A stretch of DNA of 64,000 nucleotides from Armigeres subalbatus (lineage: Eukaryota; Arthropoda; Insecta; Diptera; Culicidae): assembly GCF_024139115.2 (NCBI RefSeq), contig NC_085139.1, positions 66,755,203 through 66,819,202 on the forward strand, given 5' to 3'. This document shows, one piece after another, positions 21,057-30,102 of this stretch; position 1 is the stretch's first letter; every line of letters begins with the position of its first letter. A model generated the notes under the pieces. The model saw only the letters and a list, made by a program, of their open reading frames with translations, ran no database searches and was not told the DNA's origin. The position numbers and the translations under genes are program-made.

Positions 21057-24035
21057 AATGGTTCTCCCAGCAGCTCGCCTCCTCCACGTACCGTCCGCCA
21101 TTTGCACCCCACCATAGATGGTACGCAGCACTTTCCTTTCGAAAACTCCAAGTACGCGTTGGTCCTCCACGAGCATCGTCCAGGTCTCGTGTCCGTAGAG
21201 GACTACCGGTCTAATGAGCGTTTTGTAGATTGTCAGTTTGGTACGGCGGCGAACTCTATTCGATCGGAGCGTCTTGCGGAGTCCAAAGTACGTACGATTT
21301 CCAGCCACTATGCGTCTCCGAATTTCTCTGCTGGTGTCATTTTCGGCAGTCACCAGTGAGCCCAAGTACACGAATTCTTCTACCACCTCGATTTCGTCAC
21401 CACCGATGCAAACTCGCGGTGGGTGGCTCACATTGTCTTCTCTTGAACCTCTTCCTATCATGTACTTCGTCTTCGACGTGTTGATGACTAGTCCGATCCG
21501 CTTAGCTTCCCTCTTCAGTCTGATGTAGGCTTCCTCCATCTTCTCAAAGTTACGTGCCATAATATCTATGTCGTCGGCGAAGCCAAATAGCTGGACGGAC
21601 TTATTGAAAATTGTACCACTCGTGTTAATCCCTGTTCTTCGTATTACCCCTAACAAAGCGATGTTGAATAGCAGACACGAAGGCCATCACCTTGCCGTAA
21701 CCCTCTGCGGGTTTCGAAGGGACTCGAGAATGCCCCTGAAACTCGAACTACGCACATCACCCGATCCATCGTCGCTTCGATCAACCGTGTCAGTTTATCC
21801 GGAAATCCGTGTTCGTGCATTAGCTGCCATAGCTGGTCCCGATCGATTGTATCATGTGCGGCTTTGAAGTCGATGAATAGATGATGTGTGGGCACGTTGT
21901 ATTCGCGGCACTTCTGCAGTACTTGGCGAATGGCGAACACCTGGTCCGTGGTGGAGCGTTCGCCCATAAAACCCGCCTGGTACTGCCCCACGAACTCCCT
22001 TGCAATTTGTGCTAGTCGACGGCATAAAATTTGGGAGAGTACCTTGTAGGCGGCGTTCAGCAATGTGATTGCGCGGTAGTTGCTACAATCCAGCTTATCG
22101 CCCTTTTTGTAGATGGGACACGCGGCACCTTCCATCCACTCCTGCGGCAAAACCTCATCTCCCAAATCTTGGTAATGACCTAGTGCAGCGCTCTAGCCAG
22201 TGACTCACCACCGTGCTTAAATAGCTCTCCTGGTAGTTGGTCAACCCCAGGGGCTTTGTTGTTCTTCAGCCGGCCAATCTCCTTCTGGATTTCCTGGAGA
22301 TCTGGAGCCAATAAAATTATGTTCGCGCGCGATCTCCCAGGTCCATCACCATACCGCCATCTTCGTCTGCCACATCGCCATTCAGGTGCTCTTCGTAGTG
22401 CTGCCGCCACCTTTGGATCACGCTCGTTTGTAAGAAAGTTCCCGTTTATGTCCTTACACATATCAGGCTGTGGCACGTGGCCCTTACGTGAACGGTTCAA
22501 CTTCTCATAGAACTTTCGTGTGTTATTAGCGCCGTACAGCTCCTCCGTCTCCTCACGGTCTCGATCTTCCTGCTGACGCTTTTTCCTCCGTAAAATCGAG
22601 TATTGTCTGTTCCGCGCCCGTTTATATCGTGCCTCGTTCGCCTTCGTGTGGTGTTGCAGCAATCTCGCCCATGCTGCATTCTTCTCTTCCACTAACTGTC
22701 CACATTCGCCGTCATATCAGCCGTTTCTCTGATCCGGGAGCACCGTGCCTAGTGCAGCGGTTGCGGTGCTTCCTATGGCGGATCGAATATCTCTCCAGCC
22801 ATCTTCAAGAGACGCTGCGCCTAGCTGCTCTTCCGTTGGGAGTGCCACTTCCAGCTGCTGCGCGTATTCTTGGGCTAGTCCGACTTCGACGCGTGTTGTA
22901 CATCGTCGAGAGTTTTGAGCGCAGGCATACTGCAACAAGGTAGTGGTCGGATTCAATATTCGCACTGCGGTATGTTCGGACGTTCGTGATGTCGGAGAAG
23001 AATTTACCGTCGACTAGAACGTGGTCGATTTGGTTTTCCGTTTCTTGGTTAGGTGATCTCCATGTGGCCTTGTGGATATTTTTGCGGCGAAAGAAGGTGC
23101 TTCGGACTATTATTCCGCGGGAGGCTGCGAAGTTTATGCATCGTTGGCCGTTGTCATTCGATACGGTGTGCAGACTATCCGGTCCGATGATCGGTCTATA
23201 CATTTCCTCCCTTCCTACCTGTGCGTTGTGTCACCGATGACCATTTTGACGTCCCGCAGTGGGCATCCATCGTATGTCTGCTCCAGCTGTGTGTAGAACG
23301 CTTCTTTCTCGTCGTCGGGTCTCCCTTTGTGTGGGCAGTGCACGTTGATGTTGCTATAGTTGAACAAACGGCCTTTAATCCTCAGCTTGCACAACCTTGC
23401 GTTGATTGGCTGCCACCCAATCACACGATGGCGCATCTTACCCAGCACTATGAAGCCGGTTCCCAGTTCGTTCCCCCGGTTCGTTGGTGGTGCCACAGCT
23501 TTGGTAGAAGGTAGCCGCTCGATGCCCGCTTTTCCACACTTTCTGTCCTGTCCAGCAAATCTCCTGCAGCGCCACGACGTCGAAGTTGCGGAGTTGTAAT
23601 CCATCGTAGATCATCCTGTCGCAACCTGCGAAACCTAGCGACTTGCAGTTCCATGTTCCAAGCTTCCAATCGTGATCCTTTATTCGTCGCCAAGGTCTTT
23701 GCCGATTATATAGAGTCGCATTATCTCTTATATTGTTCGTAATTATTGGTTTTCCAGGCGGCTTATTGGGCCTGCGCAAACCTCCTGTCTCGCCGGAGGG
23801 CTGTCGTATCAGGGCTGTTTAGCGTCCCACCTAACACCAGGACTTGGGCTTGTGCGCTATGAGCGGCACACGGTCGCTTTGGCGGAGCCTACTTGCGGAT
23901 ACATGCAGCTTTTTATAGGAATTTAACAGGGCCCACTGTCAAACCCCACCACATTCTAGGCAAGCCCCACAACTCACAGATGGCCTGGGGAGGGATCGTC
24001 AAGCCCTTGGACATAGTCAGTGCTGCCCACAATTT
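21057..24035 (-). pseudogene. RTE-clade LINE: endonuclease and reverse transcriptase, broken (copy 1)
   Basis: Read on the minus strand. 5' untranslated part ~24035-23780. APE endonuclease from ~23700 (KLGTWNCKSLGF, VVALQEICWTG, INVHCPHKGRPDDEKEAFY) with a frame break at ~23215 in the D-x-N region, resuming MYRPIIGPDSLHTV to SDHYLVAV (~22950). Basic linker 22692-22180. RT from ~22240 (NNKAPGVDQLPGE; YRAITLLN; QAGF-GERSTTDQ; HHLFIDFKAAHDTIDR; GLRQGDGL), a frame break at ~21690, then the intact catalytic FGFADDIDIMAR (~21580) and thumb to MADGTWRRR (~21080). The extreme C-terminus and 3' UTR are missing, unusual for a LINE, which normally loses its 5' end. The craniofacial-development-protein-2-like endonuclease is characteristic of mosquito RTE elements. 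Confidence 0.85.
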
Positions 24036-24045
24036 CGAATAATGT

Positions 24046-24338
24046 CTTCTTCTTCTTCTTCTTATTGGCATTACATCCCCACACTGGGACAGAGTCGCCT
24101 CGCAGCTTAGTGTTCATTAAGCACTTCCACAGTTATTAATTGCAAGGTTTCTAAACCAGGTTATTATTTTTGCATTCGTATATCATGAGGCTAGCACGAT
24201 GATACTTTTATGCCCAGGGAAGTCGAGACAATTTCCAATCCGAAAATTTCCTAGACCGGCACCGGGAATCGAACCCAGCCATCCTCAGCATGGTCTTGCT
24301 TTGTAGCCGCGGGTCTTACCGCACGGCTAAGGAGGGCC
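24046..24338 (-). mobile_element. Full-length tRNA-derived SINE (Feilai-like) with 10-bp target duplication
   Basis: On the minus strand it starts GGGCCCTCCTTAGCCGTGCG, with a pol III A box (TAGCCGTGCGGTAAG) and B box (GGTTCGATTCC), then the body GTCTCGACTTCCCTGGGCAT and ends in an (AAG)n tail. Flanked by CGAATAATGT at 24036-24045 and 24339-24348. It is a non-autonomous retroposon transcribed by pol III in intact form. Confidence 0.9.
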
Positions 24339-24348
24339 CGAATAATGT

Positions 24349-25117
24349 GCATTCCAAATTAACTGCGAAAAATCCAGATCCCGAACCATGCGAGAAATTT
24401 TCACTGGAGTGCCGATGATGCCGACGATAGTCTGTTTGCCGCTACAGATGCAGCAAACACCGCCTTCACTGCCATCTTTCTGTCCGCTCTCCGTGGATCC
24501 TCGAACCGAAATGACGCGCGAACCGAAATACCCAGAAAAAATGAAACGGTGGGTCAACAGGCCCGTGACTGTTATAATTCTGATGCCCGTGTTGGGAATG
24601 CATGAACGGCATTGGTTGATTCTGATGTTTTTACTGGGTATGACAAGAATTGAAATTTCTAATAGCTTATCATGAATAATCAAAAGATTCAATGAAATTG
24701 ACAAATTGCAGGAGAGTTTCCGAGTCGATTGATATATACATCTCAAAAATCCATCGAAAGAAAAAGGCTGTATGATCGTTCAAAATCTGACATGATTTCG
24801 TGACGGTCTCCAATTTTAGATTTTGATTTGACACCCAGTACCTTCGGGTAAGACGTTGTCTAACGTCAAAATTGTCACGATGTCGTATTTTTTTTTTGCA
24901 AACTGTTTTGCCTTGTTTGGGCATGAAATTTGACTTTATAAAATATTCGCATAATCAGAGTGTTTTAATACACATTTCCCAAATCTGCATACTCATGCGA
25001 TGGTTGGCATAGACAAAAAGCTTTCAATTAAAAGCTGAGGAAACAATAATAGAATACTAAGTTGAAATGTAGAGCCATTGAAAAGAAGAAGATAATCGAA
25101 AATGAATCGGTTCTTTT
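24349..25117. other. Unassigned stretch with a SINE-tail fragment
   Basis: A minus-strand frame of 139 codons (24327-24746) has no recognised motif. Bases ~24985-25090 on the plus strand match the tail half of the SINE at 1783-1847 (AAGCTTTCAATTAA, ATAGAATACTAAGTTGAAAT) and end in GAAAAGAAGAAGA. The LTR retrotransposon inserted ~25 bases downstream. Confidence 0.45.
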
Positions 25118-26583
25118 CAAGTGCACAGCCTTATGTGCCGACACCTTCCTAAAACAATTTTTAAATACTGATGGCAGTGAGATATTGTAAAAACAAGGCC
25201 GAATATATTCAATTACTCAACGCAAAGTAATTTAAGCAATCAACATAAAATAAAAATGTTACATGTAGGAATTGTTGGGTTAATTTACTCTTCATCAATT
25301 TAAAAGTTATGTTAAATATCGCATACCCTTATCACGGTTTGACGAAACCGTCGAAAACAGCTTAGTCAGATTTACTTAACTGGAGCGCGGTGGATTGACA
25401 TGTTCAAACGTGCTCACATATTGGACAGTGTACGATATAGCGGTACATAGCCGCGATCGTCATTGATGATGATGCATTGGCGCATATGTATAGGACACTA
25501 AGGAAAGAATTTGTTTGGGTGAGGAGCGCGGAATAATAACTTAGCCAAAATGATAGAGACAATAAGAGTCTTCATTGAATCTACATACACGTATACAGGT
25601 GTATTGATCTAAAGGGGTTTGTTGCCCAGTGTGAAAAACAGAGAGAACATGATTTTGTTCTTACCAATATAAACTTGAAAGGAAATATTGATATTGGGGT
25701 CTGAGTGTTTCGGAAAAGGAAGAGCCGACCCGAAGGGGTAATGATTCTTTAGGGAAAGGGATTTCAAAGCCCAGTTGAAAGAAAGAGAAAACAATTGATT
25801 GATTGATTTTTAAGAGTATACTTAAAATCAAAGAGTAATACAAGCGGTAGCTGTTAATAGCTCGGCGGTATGGTGCGCTGTTTACAAAGAACCCATGCTG
25901 GGTTCGAATACAGATTTTTAAGTGAAGGTTTTCACAACTCCGTTGGTTTAGTAGTATCATGCATTATGAAACATTTGGGACTTGTTGAACATTACTCTGT
26001 GAGACAGCAATGGTCAAGTTTAGGTGTAAAGAAAGGGGTAGGACTTAGAGATACTCATTTTATACAAAAGATATACGAAATAATACATTAGTAAATTGAA
26101 GTAGCCACTTGAATGTGTGCTCGAAATAAGAGAGTTTTAGAGAGTGGAAAGAGAGCAGAATTTTTCCAAGAGAATTTCAGAGGGGACATCCAAAAAAGGG
26201 GGCAAAGTTTCGTAAAGTATGGAAGTCCAATATTAAGGCTGAATTAGCTAACTTATGACAAGAAATTAAATAACTATTGTAAAAATTTGGAATCAAAAGG
26301 AAGTTGTTTCGAAATTTATGGATTTTTCAAATAAGCTGATGAAGCGTTTCGTGCAAAAGAGCTTTAGGGAGCATCCATAAAGATTGCAAAGTTGAGTAAT
26401 GAATGGTACCTCAAAATCGAGGATATTTACGAAGTTAAAATTAAAACCACATAGTCTGAATAGATAAATGTGGGATGAGGAAAATGGTTACGTTACTTAA
26501 GGATTCTTGGACCTTTCGTGGGGTCCAAAGTCCAGTCTGATGCAATTCATGAAATCATTATGAAATTCAGAACTCGGATTGAC

Positions 26584-26591
26584 TATAAATA
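26584..26591 (+). promoter_or_regulatory. Putative LTR TATA box
   Basis: TATAAATA at 26584-26591, repeated in the 3' LTR at 39544-39551, lies ~550 bases before the AATAAA signal. It is the only canonical TATA motif I noticed in that part of the LTR and would define the U3/R boundary. Not tested. Confidence 0.5.
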
Positions 26592-27135
26592 CCGTGCGCT
26601 TTTCCAAGCTCAGGGTCAGTCCCAAATATTCAGCAGCACCTTTATTGGAATTCGGCGCTTTCTAGGTTTCCCTAGCCGGCCTACCGAATACTCCAATTGA
26701 GTCAGGGTCAGTCCCAAATATTCAGCAGCACCTTTATTGGAATTCGGCGCTTTCTAGGTTTCCCTAGCCGGCCTACCGAACACTCCAATTGAATCAGGGT
26801 TGTCCCTTAGACACCTCGACACTCGTGACTAGTGCACGACTCGAGATCTAAGTTTTAATTAATTAACTTCTTGAAAAAGATAAAAGTGAACAGTTAAATA
26901 GTCCGTCGCGGTAAAATCGAAAATCGGTGTTAGAGTCTCAGAATAAGTATCGATAAATAACAAGTGTTAGTATCTCTGGGAAAGACATTGTCATACGGAA
27001 AATAGTGCAAAAGTTTGTAAAAACGAAAATATTCGAATTTATAATTATACGAAAGTGTTAATTGTAATGAGTGTAATGAATAAGTGCTAAAAGGTAAAAG
27101 AAGTTTATAATTGTACAAACAAGTGCTACATAAAT

Positions 27136-27141
27136 AATAAA
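27136..27141 (+). terminator. Putative LTR polyadenylation signal
   Basis: AATAAA at 27136-27141; the same signal is at 40089-40094 in the 3' LTR, where it would act. Confidence 0.5.
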
Positions 27142-27277
27142 GTTTTATTTTAACCGTAATTGAGTGTTTGAACTTGAAAACTGAAAACCAGTGTCGCGCC
27201 GTCGGCCCCGAACACTTCATATATCGTGGTAGAAGCGTCTTAATATTCCGCTCGGGACATTTCCACTTCGTTTCATA

Positions 27278-27293
27278 TGGTGACAGCGGTGGG
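27278..27293 (+). promoter_or_regulatory. Primer-binding site, tRNA-Leu-like, followed by a partial duplicate
   Basis: TGGTGACAGCGGTGGG begins two bases after the 5' LTR. It is complementary, with one mismatch by my recollection, to the 3' end of a eukaryotic tRNA-Leu (AAG/TAG type) plus CCA. TGGTGACAGCGG occurs again at 27308-27319 as part of a 30-bp tandem duplication (27265-27294 and 27295-27324) that includes the LTR end. Confidence 0.65.
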
Positions 27294-27616
27294 TACTTCG
27301 CTACATATGGTGACAGCGGAAAAAGACTGTTTTCGCAACAGAGGAACGCTAATTTTTGATTAAGTGAAAATCAGTGCCGAAGAAAATAAGAACAAACATC
27401 AGATAAGTAGAAGTGGTTTTGCGGAGAAAAAATACAAAAAAACGACCACAAGATCGAGCACCAGGTCTGAGATATGGAAACAACAATAATACATGGAATT
27501 TTAATATGGTAAGTAACAAACCTTTTTCTTTAATTTGAATGCCTTAAAACATGTTGAATATTATTTCTCATCATCAATAGTGAAAATATTTGCTGATTTT
27601 GACATTATTCAAATAA

Positions 27617-29335
27617 ATGTCAAGTTTAGACGATTCATTTGAAAAAGATTCTGAACAATTAGAACAAATTCGAGAATTCTTTTTTAATGAATTCGATAAT
27701 TTAAACAAAAATAGAACCAGAACCAGGTCTTTACAGGGTATTTTTCATAAAACAGAAATCTTAAAAGCGACGTTAGAAGAATTCGAGAACATTGTCCAAA
27801 AATATGAACAATTAAACGAAACTGAAATTTGGAATGATTTAACAGATAAACTGGATATTGTGAAAAAGATATATGAAAATTGTATTCATATATTAGAAAA
27901 TACCAAAACAAAAAGAAATACGGACAAGAACTCTGAAATTCAAGCAGGAAAATTTCATAATTTGAGGAATAGACGTGTGAGTGTTAGTGAAGATCATTTT
28001 CCAATTAGTATTGAGGATTTTTCGAACCTGAACGTGTCCATATCTGGCACAGATTTATATTTTGGACCAATACGTGATCCTAATCTTTTATCATCTACAT
28101 TAAATAACGCTGATCAATCTGAAATCGATACCAAATCTTTGATATTAAACGAGCTACAAGAATTTAGTGTTAAATTTGAGCCGGTATACAAATCATTCTT
28201 GAACAAAATGGCTTACGAATTCCCCACTGAAAAAGCAATTAAATGCATTCCAGAATTTCGAGGAACAGCAGCTGAATTGGATGGCTTTTTGTTCCAAGCA
28301 GACTATTTTGCAAAATTCATTCCACCAAGGAATGATCAGAATGAGATCCATGAAACCGAAACGGAACTCATTCATGTAATATTATCCAAATTGAAAGGAC
28401 CAGCAGCATTGCATTTCAAACGAATACATGCCGATACTTGGGTAGAAATTAGAGATAATTTGGAAAAGAAAATTAAAAGGAAAATTGAAATTAAAAGAAT
28501 TGTTAAAAAAGATTAAAAGGTTGGAACAAGGGAAAACAGAGACCTTTCAAAGTTACAAAGATAGGGTGCTTACTATGAAACAACACATTGATGAATATGA
28601 AGCAAACAGAGGGGGCGGCGAAAATTCATACGCTCTCAGAAACTTACGACTCCATTTCTTAGGAGGGCTTAAAAATAGAAACTTGAAAAACTTAGCCAAA
28701 GCACATAAGGAGGATAATTTGGAAGACTTGATAACTTATCTGCAGGAGGAATGTATAGATGTGGAGCAGATAGAACAAATTGAGCATAGATTGCAGGATG
28801 CTCATATTGCAGAATCACACAGACTTGAAAAAGAAGAGCAAACATTCAACAACCAAAGAAAAAACTTCGGAAATTTCAGAAACAGAAACAATTTTTACAG
28901 CAACAGAAACATTGACCATGACGACAGAAATGATCAAAGGAATAGAAATAATGACAGAAACCATTTCAATGGGCAATCTAATAACTACCAGCAAAATCAG
29001 AACTACGGATATCCGAATAATAATAGTTATCGAAATCGAAATGATAACTATTCAAGAAATGACAGACATTACAATTCCCTCGCAACGAACGAAACAACTT
29101 TGAACAAAATTCTTACAGAAATAACGGTAACCAATATGACAACAATCATAGCCAAAACAATAGAAACAATTCGAATCAAAATTATCGGAATGAATCACCG
29201 CATCAAAACAACGGAAATAGAAATTACTTTAATACGAACGGAAATTCAAACTCTGAAAACAGAAGATTCGAACCATTACGTGAAGGAAACTGGAATAACC
29301 GAAATTTTGAATACAATCAGAAGCAAAAAAACTAA
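27617..29335 (+). pseudogene. gag: gag of the LTR retrotransposon, two frame breaks
   Basis: Gag forms the particle and binds RNA. The start is the first Met (MSSLDDSFEKD), ~340 bases after the LTR. Residues ~1-150 look helical; a capsid-like segment around 28200-28480 contains IPEFRGTAAELDGFLFQADY. The frame shifts near 28465-28500 in an A-rich run, continues (KTETFQSYKDRVL) to ~29075, then returns to the original frame and stops at TAA 29333-29335. The last third is strongly Asn/Arg-rich with Tyr and Gln; no CCHC knuckle is visible, so RNA binding may rely on this basic tail. The stop codon directly follows the slippery heptamer A_AAA_AAC (29326-29332). Codon use is AT-rich like the rest of the element. 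Confidence 0.85.
29326..29332 (+). promoter_or_regulatory. Putative -1 ribosomal frameshift site 1 (gag to pro-like frame)
   Basis: A_AAA_AAC is positioned in the gag reading frame as X_XXY_YYZ and is followed at once by TAA. A -1 slip enters the 29332-30102 frame with no stop. A weak 5-bp hairpin (AAACC/GGTTT, 29334-29348) lies just downstream; whether it stimulates slipping is unknown. Confidence 0.65.
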
Positions 29336-30102
29336 ACCATGGGGGTTTGGATAGGAAAAAGATAGACGGATCCCACTGTTTTTATACACAAGTATATGAT
29401 ACTAATGCACAATACGAAGAAGAAGAAACAGGAAAATTATTTGCAACAAGCCCTATGTATGGAGGCTTTTCAACCGGTTTTTATTGGAAACTGGCAACCG
29501 CAGAAAATCCACAATACAATGAGAGATACTACTTGGATACAAGTATCTGTTATAATTTCATTCATCAGAGCACCGCAATCAAAGTCGGAGCAACAAAAAT
29601 AGACCCATTCAAACATGCATGGATATGCGTAAATGGTAAACAAGTACCATCCATTGGAACAATATGGATTCATTTAACAATAGGAGAACTAATCATACCG
29701 ACAAAATTCCACGTGGTGGATAAATTAGGAGTATCAGCCAAAATTGGGTACAAATTTGCTAAGGAGCATATCGAATCAACATACATGAATTTCGAGGAAA
29801 CACGTTTTAAACTAAAAAGATCAGAGAACTCTTCTCTAAATGTTTACGGATTTGTAAGCAAGGATTTAATAGAATATGAAGAAAGAGATAAGTACGAGAA
29901 AAACATCGATTCGGTTATCCAACAGAATAAACAGAATTATGACTTTAAAAGCGATATAGATTCCGAATCTATCACAACAGAATCTTCGAAACCCGAAACA
30001 ACTGGATCATTCTCAGAAATAATTGAACCAATAATGGATGAATCAGGTAGATTTGAACTTTTTTCCAAACAACAAGAATCAAAAAACATAATGATGGTCT
30101 AG
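29332..30102 (+). CDS. Pro-like frame: degenerate retropepsin-like domain
   Basis: An uninterrupted frame of ~256 codons entered by the -1 shift at 29326-29332. It begins with no Met of its own; a TTG at 29347 is incidental. Around 29530-29840 it reads YYLDTSICYNF, then IPTKFHVVDKLG, then IGYKFAKEH, which parallels YLIDTGSSVNL, TTFHLVDNL and MGIEFLKQY of the true protease in Pol. The catalytic DTG is DTS here (D at 29536), lacking the glycine of retropepsins, so activity is doubtful. The C-terminal third is Glu/Ser/Thr-rich. It ends with TAG at 30100-30102, 13 bases after a second A_AAA_AAC. It could be a structural or substrate-binding copy of the protease fold; that is inference. Confidence 0.7.
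   Translation, partial: LNHGGLDRKKIDGSHCFYTQVYDTNAQYEEEETGKLFATSPMYGGFSTGFYWKLATAENPQYNERYYLDTSICYNFIHQSTAIKVGATKIDPFKHAWICVNGKQVPSIGTIWIHLTIGELIIPTKFHVVDKLGVSAKIGYKFAKEHIESTYMNFEETRFKLKRSENSSLNVYGFVSKDLIEYEERDKYEKNIDSVIQQNKQNYDFKSDIDSESITTESSKPETTGSFSEIIEPIMDESGRFELFSKQQESKNIMMV
30081..30087 (+). promoter_or_regulatory. Putative -1 ribosomal frameshift site 2 (pro-like frame to pol)
   Basis: A_AAA_AAC is again phased correctly (tcA AAA AAC) in the upstream frame. A -1 slip leads without a stop into the long pol frame (through 30102 and on to 31982). No strong downstream hairpin was seen by eye. Confidence 0.6.

Larger units (their letters stand above)
25122..27275 (+). repeat. 5' LTR (2154 bp)
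   Basis: Near-identical to 38083-40228. Ends TG...CA. Contains a TATA box at 26584, a 92-bp tandem duplication (26611-26702 and 26703-26794) and AATAAA at 27136. At 2.15 kb it is long for a Ty3/gypsy LTR. It carries TGTTAG near 26927, missing from the 3' LTR. Confidence 0.95.

Noticed and set aside
24327..24746. 139-codon minus-strand frame as a gene
   Set aside because: Begins inside and overlaps SINE-flanking sequence, no recognised domain; kept only as an unassigned stretch.
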